DNA from: Ophiura sarsii
Taxonomy: Eukaryota; Echinodermata; Ophiuroidea; Amphilepidida; Ophiuridae
Direction: 5' to 3'
Assembly (NCBI GenBank): GCA_035610835.1
Contig: CM069446.1
Location: 51,189,625 to 51,253,624 of the forward strand
Length of the DNA stretch: 64,000 nucleotides
Below are positions 31,726 through 43,000 of the stretch, one piece after another (the stretch's first letter is position 1; every line of letters starts with the position of its first letter). The position numbers and the translations under genes were made by a program. Below the pieces are notes generated by a model. The model saw only the letters and a list, made by a program, of their open reading frames with translations. It had not been told where the DNA came from and searched no databases.

Positions 31726-32353
31726 GAAGAGGTATTTTGCAAAAGGGCTATGGTGCATTTTTTCAAAAAATGAGTTTGATATAGAAATGTATAGGGAAAA
31801 ATCATATGTTTCAAGGAAACAAAGTCATTTTTTTCAAAAAGACCTACATCTCATTGTAAACAGCCATTGAAATTGTTGTTTTGTTGCAAAAGGGCCTGTA
31901 TCCAGAATTAAATCGGGATACAGGCCCTTTTGCAACAAAACAACAACTTCAATGGCTGTTTACAATGAGATGTAGGTATTTTTGAAAAAAAATGACTTTA
32001 TTTCCTTGAAACATATGATTGTGACCTATACATTTCAATATCAAACTTATTTATTTGAAATGATTAAAATAAATGACTTTTTGTGTGTGGTATTTTTTCT
32101 TTATGTACAAACAGATGGAGTTTTTTTGAAAAAGGGCCTACATCCAAATTTTCAAAAAATGTAAACATGATTTAAAAAAAAATTAAAACTAGCACATTTA
32201 AAATTTATTTCAATTTCAATTAGTATGTAGTGTACCTCTTTCATAATCCATTCAGTTTTTCAATTGCTCAACTTGAATATTTAGAAACAGTTTTTTGACT
32301 TTTTCTCAATAAGAGCCAAAGTGGATGTAGGCCCTTTTGCAAAATACCTCTTC
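31726..32353. mobile_element. Giant hairpin (foldback) element with AAAT target duplication
   Basis: The ends GAAGAGGTATTTTGCAAAAG and its exact complement at 32334-32353 are flanked by AAAT on both sides (31722-31725 and 32354-32357). Inside, 31755-31903 and 31915-32047 form a near-perfect palindrome centred at 31909, including ACATCTCATTGTAAACAGCC and TGTTGCAAAAGGGCCTGTAT. TTGCAAAAGGGC is repeated at each junction. It has no protein frame and would form an extremely stable RNA or DNA hairpin. Confidence 0.85.
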
Positions 32354-32359
32354 AAATAC

Positions 32360-32940
32360 AGAACCCGCAGATCTGTGGCCATTTTAGTTCCCTTTTTGGT
32401 AGCACGCAAGGAAATCCGTGGTGCGAGAATTGTAATTAAAATGTGCCCGCCTATCAGATGCCGCGCTTTACATATCGGACACCGCGTTTTATAAGTCATA
32501 TTCCACTGGATGGAGTTCTTTACGAAATTGACTAACGGCACTGCACGAAAGTTACCACTGCTCGCGCTGATTCAGTATCCCTAATTTTGAAATTCCGTTA
32601 CAGTCGGGTTCCAGCGTCGGTAATAACCATGTTTCCTTTCATCGTTATGCTCCCGATATAGTGAGATTCGTTATTTACAACTCAAGTTACACTGTAACTG
32701 ATGAATCTCATTTGATCATCTAGCGGGACCCGCGCGAAGCGAGGGTATCCCGCTGGTATTTGGTGTTTTTAAAAGGAAAATACCACCCTCTAGAGATGAA
32801 TAATAGGAATTATTACACAAAAAACGAACAGTATTGTATTGTGTTTTAGTATAAAACCCATAAAACCGATGAATCAAAGGTAGATGCAGGGTAGATGTTC
32901 TGATTTCTGGCCCCGCCGGCGGGAAAATGCCCCCTGCCTC
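32360..32940. other. No supported gene
   Basis: AT-rich sequence with a CGCGCGAAGCGAGGG patch near 32730. An open frame of 86 codons on the minus strand overlaps the hairpin element and has no family resemblance. Confidence 0.35.
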
Positions 32941-32954
32941 TACACAGAGGCAGG

Positions 32955-33060
32955 GTTATGTAAAAATAACTTGTGTATTTTATACACAATTAAGTTGTGT
33001 ACAAAATACACAAGTTATTTTTACATAACTTGTGTATTTTATACACAAATACACAAATAC
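32955..33060. repeat. Perfect short palindrome of TACACAA words
   Basis: TTATGTAAAAATAACTTGTG is followed about 50 bases later by its exact complement, with smaller GTGTATTTTATACACA palindromes inside. The right side repeats ACACAAATACACAAATAC. It is a stable cruciform-type element without coding capacity. Confidence 0.65.
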
Positions 33061-34460
33061 TGTGTGAAAGGTTTACATAATAATTATGGAGTTCTATATT
33101 TAACATAATTACAGCACTATAATTATTACCCAACTTGGTGTGTGTGTGTTTAATAGTAGATGATTGTCTAAGTCTGGGTGAGTGAGAGGTGTCCTACTGT
33201 GCAAGTGGTGTGTAGGGTAGAGCTCTGCCATATAAATCATCACTAAAATAGTCACTGTCGATGAGTGCTATTAATTCCTTATAGCACTCAGCAGCTACGC
33301 TGCCTCGTGCTATAAGTCATACTAATTATGTAAACATTTTTCTGTGTGTAGTTACAAACAAAACCGTCACCAGAACCAGGCGCGGATCCAGAAAATTCAC
33401 TCTCAAAAATAGAGTTAAATTTGACACTTTCGTGTACTTTTGTTTGGCAATGTTTTCATGTTGGCCTATATAATTACAAATACAAAGAAAAAACAATGTC
33501 AACATTTTTGGTTATTTAAAAAAAAAAATGCAAATGTAGCTCAGGGGTATAGCTGTTTGAGGAACAGATCTATTTTGTCAATGACCATAATGATGCAAGG
33601 TAGACCCTTTTCTTGGACAAATACCCGTGTTCTCTACCTCTCGGTGCTCTTCTCCTTTCCCCTGGATCCGATACTAAAAAATATTTTACTGCTCGAGCGT
33701 TCCCCAGGCGGTGGTTTTTTCTGACAACTAATGGTAATTCCGGACCGCGGGAATCATAAACCAAGATTTGAAACAACCTGTCATACAAACGGTACAGTCA
33801 TCAAAAAAGTAACTACATGTAATAAATGGGCTTCTAACTCTACATAAATATATCCTACTTAAAAATATTAAATTATAAAGTTGTTGGGATATTCATCTTC
33901 TTTTAATATGAGATATTTCACGCTAGGATTGGGTGATTATTGAGGAAGTGACACCCCTAAATGTAAGGTGAAGTCCGATTTTTATTTTCTACACGCGGAC
34001 CCATCTACGGGTACCTTAGGGAGCGATCATTTAATACGGCAGGGGGGGGGGGGTGGAGTGGGCATTATTCTTTTTTTTTTATCCAATTTTTTTTAGATTC
34101 CTCCCTAATTTTCTGTCACAAATTTCGGGTTCCCCCTTAATTACTAACAAATTTGTTCAGGTTCCCCCCTCAACAGCTTTTATTAGAGAACTATTTTTAC
34201 AATACATTTTGGTAAGTATTTTTAGGTCGCTTTAGTATAAACTACCCTGGCATGTTTTTTGCAATAATTACACTATCGGATGAGAAAAAAAGGATCAAAT
34301 CTTTAGGTGCGGGTGCAAGTCTGACACTCTACCAAATGTGATAGCGAGCTTGTATAATCTTTAACAGTTTTGCTCGCCCTTAATAGGCCTTCAGAGAGTG
34401 GTAACGGACCGGGGAGCATGGTGTAAAATATTGTAGCAGCAGTGTAGGTTTTGTTGTGTG

Positions 34461-34862
34461 TCAGGGTTCATTAGTAGAATATTGGTCATGCTATTTTAAC
34501 ATAATTTAAGTTTGAATGTTTATGCAAATAGCAAATTCTTATCACTATAAATTATTACACATTGGTCAAATGACCCGATATAACAATTAAACATATACAT
34601 GTGCGCGTAGCGCAATTTGTTGTTGTTGATACTTAACACAAATTTGTCCAGGATTGAGGTACATTTTGGCTTTTGAAACAAGCTTCAAAGAATAAAATTA
34701 TTTATTGTATTGTGGACAAAATAATGCGCGCGTAGCGCCCAAAATAGCTATCTAGTACTTATTTGAATTCGGATTCCCCCCCCCCCCCCAAAAAAAAAAA
34801 AGGTTGAAATAAAATTCAGATTCCCCCTGCCGTATTAAATGATCGCTCCCTTATCGATTACC
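34461..34862. repeat. Dispersed repeat, copy 2 (direct repeat of 31024-31470)
   Basis: It shares start TCAGGGTTCATTAGTAGAAT and end CTGCCGTATTAAATGATCGC with the first copy. It differs by small indels and a C-run near 34781. Non-coding. Confidence 0.8.
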
Positions 34863-35086
34863 GACCGGTAGTGCAATTGGGGGATGCATGTGCAGGTTGG
34901 ACAGTCGGCCGTATTGTTCCGATGGATCAATACGCCACACACACGCTACTACCTGTCATACTCTCCCCGTGTTGAAATGTTTACCTGTTTACCTGTTTAC
35001 CTGTAGTCTCGGGCACATAGGGAAGGCTTTTTAGCCTATAACGCCCATCCAATTTCATCATTACTTGACTGCAATAGAGTAATAGT

Positions 35087-35555
35087 TTAGTTAATTTTAC
35101 ATGTCACTTGTTCGAGAGTAGTTGACCCCATGTAGTCATATTTGCTAATATGCTTGTCAAGGAAGGAGTCAATTGCGTTCTTGAAGCTGTTGGTTGTCTT
35201 CACTTCTACAATATGCTCTGGGAGTTTGTTCCATAGGTTTACAATTCGCTGAGAAAAGCAGTTTTGTCTGATCCTTTCCTTGTTGCGGGTTTTTTGCACT
35301 TTGTAGCTGTGACCTCTCAGACTGTCAATTCTCCTTTCCATGTTGAAAAACTTGATTGGTTGAATATCAGTGAAGCCATGCATAATACGGTACACTTGAA
35401 TGAGGTTGCCAGTGATGGAAGGTTGAGCTTTCTCAATCGAGCTGAATAGGGACGAGCTTTCTCAGGGTCGGTACAATTTTTGTGGCTCTACGTTGTACTT
35501 TTTCCAGCTTATCTACATCGCCTTTCAGGTACGGACTCCAGATGTAAAATGTGAA
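35087..35555 (-). pseudogene. CR1-like LINE, RT C-terminal fragment
   Basis: It starts WSPYLKGDVDKLEKVQRRAT on the minus strand, shifts frame near 35450, and continues MYRIMHGFTDIQPIKFF, RIRQNCFSQRIVNLWNKLPE and NSFKNAIDSFLDKH. This is the classic C-terminal end of CR1-type RT. It is truncated upstream of the VWSPYL motif. Confidence 0.85.
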
Positions 35556-36039
35556 AATGAAATTGTGACTTCTCCTTACATTTTTGATTGTCACTTCTTC
35601 AATATTCGACCGATCCTACATGTAGCGTGCAATATCTCATATTAAAGAAGATAAAATTCTCAACAATTTTATGATTCAATATTTTTAGGTAGGATATATA
35701 TTTTGGAGTTAAAAGTCCATTTATTACCTGTATAGTTACTTTTTTGATCACTGTATATTAATCACCCTGTACAGTACCGGGTGTGTGTACCCCCGGTACA
35801 CACACTGTTATCTAATCGATTAATCATCGACATTCTTGTACTTGCTACGATCATATAGGGTCTTTCTGAACATAATGTACGAACGGTAGTCATAAGTTAA
35901 ACCATTACAATTACATAAAATACGGACAACCAAAAAAATGTGGCGGACAACCAACATTTTCTGCTAGGTTGTTCGCTGGACAACCAGGATTCGGACACTG
36001 GGTACTGTACATACATACACCTAGCACAAAAAGTCCCTG

Positions 36040-36615
36040 CCCAGGTGCTCTGATGTTGGCTAATTCAAAATAGATAATCGGTAGGCCTACCACAAATCTG
36101 AGATATACATTAAATGAGCAAATGTCTTCTCCGCAGTTTGATACCTCATTAAAAAAAATTGAATGGATACTTTTAAAGTTTACGGCGATTTCAATGACCG
36201 CGCATAACAACAGCAAAGTTGCACTATAAATGGTTTTCTATGGGATATCATTGATTTGCTGTGATAACGCAGTGAAAATGTGTGTGTAAAGAATCACAGC
36301 TAATCAGCAAAAGAGTTTAATCTTCACAGCTGCATGTAGTCACACCATTTATACCGCAATCACCCATTCATCCAGATACCTAGGTGGCTCGTTCAGATAG
36401 CACACAGTCATGACAGTAATGACACAAATCAATGATTTCCCATATCTAGTGCAACTTTGCTGTTGTTATGCGCGGTCATTAACATCGCCATAACTTTCAA
36501 AGTATCTATTCGATTTTTTTTTGAATGAGATATCAAACTGCGGAGAAGAAATTTGCTCATTTAATGTATATCTCAGATCGTTGGTACCGATTATCTTACT
36601 TTTTGTGTTAGGTGT
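36040..36615. repeat. Inverted repeat pair of a dispersed family
   Basis: The left arm (about 36040-36228) and right arm (about 36446-36612) are reverse complements around AGTGCAACTTTGCTGTTGTT and GCGGAGAAGAAATTTGCTCA. A third copy lies at 46896-47100. Read in one frame, the copies give related peptides including CGEEICSFNVYLR. Stop codons and shifts differ between copies. It is probably repeat DNA, possibly with an ancient coding origin. Confidence 0.7.
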
Positions 36616-37037
36616 ACATAGTGTATGGGTAGATAGAGACAATACACCTGTTCAAAATGTTTTGGCAATAAAGAAATTCACCGTGCAGTCTGAGAATAAG
36701 TAATTTGCTTGCTAAACGTAGCAGGTTTAATTTTATCCATACATATACTTACTACAACTGCAGCAATAAAATGGATACATATGTGATAATTTTATTATAT
36801 CTTCCACAACGTATTACTAATATATTATGTACTATTAATTGAGTTATATTTCTAACGAGATTAAATTCAGTCCAATTAGTGACCACCAACTATACGTTAT
36901 TTACATAGGGCGAGTACTCCGACCAGCGCAGCAGCATCGATGATGAGATCATAGAATTTAGAAAGTGTATCTGTTGTTTGTGTTGTGACTTACGTTGAAT
37001 TTTTAGTTGGATATATGATAAGAACTATTTGATTAAG

Positions 37038-37089
37038 ATGACATCTGTAAGAGGGGAAGAATTTGAAGTTGAAGGAAAGGTTGGCAAAG
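37038..37089 (+). CDS. CCDC50: CCDC50-like exon 1 with start codon
   Basis: ATG at 37038 opens MTSVRGEEFEVEGKVGK and ends at a strong donor, AAAG|GTAAGTAAG, phase 1. An upstream in-frame extension is not required, and the preceding sequence looks like 5' UTR. Joining to exon 2 restores GKAAVNFRTLED, collinear with the family N-terminus. This supports the pairing despite the 10.5-kb intron. Confidence 0.65.
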
Positions 37090-40000
37090 GTAAGTAAGAA
37101 AGTCGATCGAAACGGGTATACTTTCCAATAAGCTTATTAAAAAAATTCACGACCAACTCAACTCGTAAACGGATTACGTGTTATTTTGTATACCCACCCA
37201 CTGTGACCCAGTCATGAATGACATTGACAATGACATTGTCATATCACATCGCACAGGAATGTACCCTAATATATGTATAGTAATACTCTACTTAGTCTGT
37301 TGCACTTGTGCAGATCATGAGATTCAAACAATTTGGACTCCTTTTTAGTCCATTTTTTGCATGCACAATCATCAATACAATCATATGCAGTGGCAGTTCT
37401 ACTTACAATTCATGCAATTACATCATTCATACATACATTTATTGTATTGTAACAAATTGCTACCAAAAAAATACATGTAGGCCTATAACAAATTGCTAAG
37501 TAGCGTGTAAGTAACGGTGGCTAAATCGACAAGAGTCGAGATAAACTTTAAAACAAAACAAATACAGACGACGACATACAGGCAACATACAAACCAAAAG
37601 ATAGAGTTCTTATGCATGGCGGCAACAAGTAAATCAGTGTTTAATCAAATGTAAACATAATGAATTAGTAAACATGGAGATAGCCGCTATATGAATGGTA
37701 TAGTCACTAAACGGCCAGCTACATGTATGTTACCCGCAAAATAAAACATGTCTGATGATCATTACAAAAGGTAAACCAAGAATACTCGCATCCGTCGCCA
37801 TATGCGTCGACCCAAAAGGGCGCTACACACGGCAGTCGACGCGAGCCGTCGCTGGCGATGCAATGCATCGCCGGGGACACGCGAAAATGCGTCGCCCGTC
37901 CAGGCATCTAATCTAGCCACTTCTATGCCGCTATTGCGTACCATAAAAGAAGGGGCTAGGTCGAACAACACTAAAGGGGAAACATACAGGACAATTTAGA
38001 ACACAAATAGTGCTAATTTCAAGATAAAAAGAATGAAAGATCGAAAGATATGAGATTAATCCCAACGCGCAGTATTTAAGCCCAGAAAAGACAAGTAGAA
38101 CTTTTACATTTCACAATTTATTTATCACAATTATATTTCATGAACTAAAGGGTTCAACAAAAGAAAGTATACACTTTGTTGATGTCATTTTGAGTAACAT
38201 TCAGTTTTTGTTTGTTGACCAAACAGGCTAGATAGGCATTTAGATGAATCTTTTAGGCATCATTTGATACCAAATTTTTGATTTTGATTAGCACCATTTA
38301 AAGAAAATTTGTCACATTTCAAAAGTCACATTTTCAACGCACGCAAGCCGCTAGAAAATGCTGGATGCGTGGCACACAGTGGGGATGCGTTGGGTTGTGC
38401 CTGAACGAGCGGTCTATTTGATTATGGAGGTAACATGTGGTCTTTTCTTCCCGCGTAGTGCATTGAAAATGTGACTTTTGAAAAGTGACTAATTTTCTTT
38501 AAATGGTGCTAATCATGGTTTATCTTTGTTGTTAGGGGGCAAATTTGGTATCAAATTATGCTTAAGATTCATCTAAATGCTTATCTAGCCTGTTTGGTAA
38601 AAACAAAATTGAATGTTACTCAAAATGATATAAACAAAACAAAGTGTATACTTTCTTTTGTTGAACCCTTTATGACAAGTATATATACAATACACAATCA
38701 TTCAAACACGATTAGCTCTGCCTAAATTCTATTGACGACAGCGTTTCAGGATAGCACATGCTATCGATGACGTCTCCCCGAAAACAGAACCAATAGCATG
38801 ACATCATTATCAACCAATCAGCAAGCGCAATTTTACCGGGATAAAAATCGTCTGTAAAACAATACAAAACATAACCCAAAGATTGCAGGATTTAACGATC
38901 TTAAATTATTCGCCATGACGATCATCACTTTTGTTAGTCGCCATTTTGTTTATTAGTTGATTGCTTCTGTTTCCTAGTTCTTTCAGTCGTTTAACAATAT
39001 CGCAAGGACACCACACATGCACTCAAAGGAAATGAAACACCTCAAAAGTACTGTTTGTTTTGAAAAGGCTGCAAAATGTGGAAGTGTAACTGCAAACCTT
39101 TTTGTTTATTCTGAAAACAGTGCTATTTAGAATACTAAACCATTTCAGTAAATCCAGATAAAAGCTTGCAAAATTGATAGATCATTTAACATGGAAATTG
39201 GTTGGTTAATTATTAAAAAACAGATCATGAAAAGTAACTGGTATGGACAAGGATGGAAGTGACCCTGTTATCATTTTTTTCAAACTTTTTTCCAAATTAT
39301 TTCCTGGCACTGTGAATTTTCTGGTATGATATAATCAAAGGAGATTTCCTTGAGAAGTCTCACCTAAAGACTTGATAGATTGAGATTTTCTATCTGTGCT
39401 AATCTTCTGTGCCGGCGACTACTGTATAGTGTGTGAATTTGTGGTCAATTTATTTATTGGAGTTGTTGATTAGGGTAAAATACTTATAAAGACTGTAGGG
39501 AAGAAGGGAACACATGTCCACTGCCAGTGCCAACTGTCCTTGAAACACACCTGTTGCTGAATAGATTAATATTATTGGTGTCAAACATGCTAGAGCCCAC
39601 ACCACTACACCATACATAGTCATACGAAGAGCAGCACCTGTTTGCGGGCGCACATGAGGTATATCCCATGCTGCCAGTGGCGTAGCCAGAGAGGGGGAGG
39701 GGATCACCCCACAAATATAAGGGGAATCATGGAATTATGTCATTATGAATTTATTCGCGCGTGTATCGCGCGCATGTGCTCGTTTAGTGCCAAAATGTAC
39801 CTCAATCATGGCAACCTAAGTGTAAAAGCGCACATGCTACGCACGCATTTTTATACTTTCAGTAAAGCATTGTTGGTTAACTTTTATTTGCCGCCCCTCC
39901 AATATAAAAAAACTAGCTACGCCACTGCATGCCGCAATAACCCCTGGGTATAGATATAGTACCCAAACATTTAGCCTGGGAAGCCCAGCACTTGTGGTGT

Positions 40001-43000
40001 GGTGGTAGAGTCACTCGGGGGCCGCATACCAACATTTTTAGTCCTCCCTGTTGACCCTCCCCTGGAAAAAATAGGCAAATTGGGAAGCTCCTTGCTGGGA
40101 AATTTGGGCATTTGAATGGGACTTTTGCTCTACCCATATAATTATAAAGAGATTTTTGAGGAGAATTTGGGTTAGTTTGCCGGGAAATCAACATTTTTTA
40201 CAGGCCTGCCCCTCCCCAAAGTTTCTTGGTCGATTGCCAAATTCAGGACCATGGGAGTTAGGATTAAAAGAAGTCCTCGTACTTTGCAACCCAAAGTCTC
40301 ATTTCAAATGCAATCAAATGTCCCTGGTAAACTAGCGGTTGAACCAGTTTAAATAGTGTTTTTAGCGAAGAAGAGAGATAAAAGTCCACTGCCAGTGCTA
40401 ACTGTGTCATTTTGAACCACCCTGTTGCTATAACTATACTCTATTTGTCTTCCTCTGGACAGTGACGTAACTTTACATGCGCAGCATTTATGCACACGAA
40501 TGTATCTTCTGTCTTTCTTTGCATGTATTTGTACTCCGGTGCCTCGAGTAACCCTAACCCCGGTTTAGGATTTTTGACCGGGATCACAATTTTCGAGGAA
40601 AAAACACCAACTAAATCTCCGGGAACCTGCCGGGATTCGATCCGGGGACCCTCCGTTCTCAAGCCCCACCTTCCCACCACTAAGCCACGGCCCTCAGCTA
40701 CACATTCGTGCAGTATACTGCACTCATTATATAGGCTCGGTTGACTACGTCATCGAAAACCGACGGCGCATGCGTTTGGAGAGGGACTTTGGATTAGCAT
40801 TTTTTAGCACTCAGGGGGGTTAGGATTAATAATAGAACACAAAAAAAACCTCTTTTTTTTTTTACCATAAGGCAAGAAAAAAACCCCAGAATTCAAGATT
40901 TTGTAATTTTTTTTTTAGATTTCTTTTTCTCAAATCATGTAAAATCTGCCGTTTTTTGGCCGATAATCTGTTAAAAATTGTACAGATTTTGCTGACATTT
41001 TAGGTAAAACAAACAAACCGACCGACCCTACCGACCGATCCGTCCGCCCGTAAAACAGGTGTTTTTTGTCGCCTAAGAACTCCTCATACTTTGCAACCCA
41101 AAGTCTCATTTCAAATGCAATCAAATGTCCCTGGTAAAATAGCAGTGGACGACTTCCTGTATTGGTCATTACATGCACTAAGTGACATTATTAGTGGTGC
41201 ATAACGAGAGTTCATAATAAGACTAGCAGTTTTCCCTAACCATGTTAAATGTAGCCCAATTTAGGAAGGGTATGAGGGGTGGGGGGGGGGGGGGGGGGGG
41301 GGGGGCACTTGTTAAATGTGGATCATGCTAAGTAATATCAAGACCACCAGAATCAATAGACCCTTTTATAATTAACATGATGAAATCTACATACCTCTGA
41401 ACTGTGTTCCTGCCAAATTGACTAATTTATCATTTATAAATATCCTAAAACTACATGATACAGTAGCTTGCTTTGGATTGTTGATAAACAGAGTTCCTTT
41501 CTTCATTACTTCTCCATTTAGGGACTTGTAAAGAATGACCCATACACTTACACTGTGAGGAATAAGAATGGTAAGGTATTCTAAATCTTAGCCGATGAAA
41601 CATTTGATCATTCAAATTAATGATGTCCTCAATTTAGCATTCATTGACTTGCCTGTACAAATTCTTTTCCCCCTTGATATTCTGAAATTATTCTATATTA
41701 TAAGTTCCTAAGTGAAAGTCAGTGGTACGGTGTTGCCATTGCGTTTGCTGACGAGTTAAAGCTAAAGTTAAATATTAATTGACCTCGTTTATATGCAGAT
41801 ATAAAGATTTCAGCGAGAAAAAAGAGCTGCATCACATTCTAATTCATTATGTGCCCACTTAATTTGCTCCAGGTCCTCAGTCACCAATCATAATCATGTG
41901 AGATCTACCAGCTGATTGGTCGTAAAGATGGATGCATCATTTGTTGCACCAATCAAAAAAAAATTTAGAATAATTTTATCCCTGATAAAGATGGGATTGA
42001 CCTATTTTATAAGCTGTATTTCAATTGGTTATTCAAATTAGTATACTTTTGTGACAGGGCTCAAATTAGGCCTAAAAAAATAAAATGTTTGATTGGCGTA
42101 ACTCGACCGACCCTAAATACATCGCCGACCCTGAATATCTTTTATTATTTTGAGGGGGAAAAAACCAAAAAACCAAAAAAACCAAAAAAACCCTGAAATC
42201 TGAAGTTTGTTATTGTTTAAAACTTCAGAAACTTGTACTCATAGAGTCTGTTGGTTTCTATAAATAAAAGAAAAATGTTTAAAGAAGAGGGCATTTTTGC
42301 CGTCTCTTCATTTGTGTGTAGGCCTACTGCTGTCTTTTAAGTGTTCAAAAGTAGATGAATTAAAAAAAATAAATCCAGACCGACCTACCCTATTTGTTTT
42401 GGTCATGTTATGCCAATCAAACCTTTTTTTTAGGCCTTAATAGAAGGCATCGAAGGCAATTGCCTTTCGATGCCCCATCACCTACATGTAGTAGCCTTGA
42501 TGCCCTCAATTTCTGGCTGTTTTCACTTTATTCAAAATTACATAGTTGCCTTGGATAAATTTGGTGCCCCTTTCAAATTGCTTTAAATTGCCTGCCCTTT
42601 TCATTTCATATTTTGAGGCCTGTCTTGTGATCAACAAATCAGAAACACTGTTAGATAGGCAGGAGGTTTTTAATCCCCGGTGATGCTAATCAGCTAAATG
42701 TACATGAAAAAGAACAGGCACCTAAAAATGAATCTGGCTCTTTACTAGAAATGTTAGTTTATTTCAAAGCACTGACAGATTTTGCTGTGCTTCAGAAAGG
42801 AATTTCACAAAAATCCTATCAGATTATATCTGAGCCGAGGATTGCTTAATAATTTCCTGTACAGGAAAGGAGTCCCTTCGCATGCAACATTTGCAGTTTA
42901 TCAAATACATGCACATGTATGGGAGTCTGGGAGGCATGTTTGAATCATCTGAAGTTAATCTTGACCCCGGTGGTTTCAGTCAACATTCCTCAACTGGTAA

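Larger units (their letters stand above)
33795..35753. mobile_element. TA-flanked element with about 200-bp inverted arms
   Basis: The left arm starts CAGTCATCAAAAAAGTAACT and the right arm, read on the minus strand from 35753, starts CAGTGATCAAAAAAGTAACT. TA lies outside each (33793-33794, 35754-35755). Arms stay similar for about 200 bp (AATATGAGATAT, CCTACTTAAAAATATT). The family is that of 10917-11459. The interior holds another repeat (34461-34862) and a LINE fragment. No transposase is visible, so it is nonautonomous, or two solo copies in opposite orientation. Confidence 0.6.

Noticed and set aside
33530..33570. TGTAGCTCAGGGGTATAGC resembling a tRNA A box
   Set aside because: No matching B box or cloverleaf follows within tRNA distance, so it is neither a tRNA gene nor a supportable SINE.
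37800..37935. GC-rich patch in intron 1 as a possible exon or CpG promoter
   Set aside because: The open frames have no homologous motif or splice signals fitting the neighbouring exons; the palindromic core suggests transposon remains.
40600..40695. Possible functional tRNA gene on the minus strand
   Set aside because: A and B boxes are visible but the acceptor and anticodon stems do not pair convincingly; recorded as a SINE head instead.
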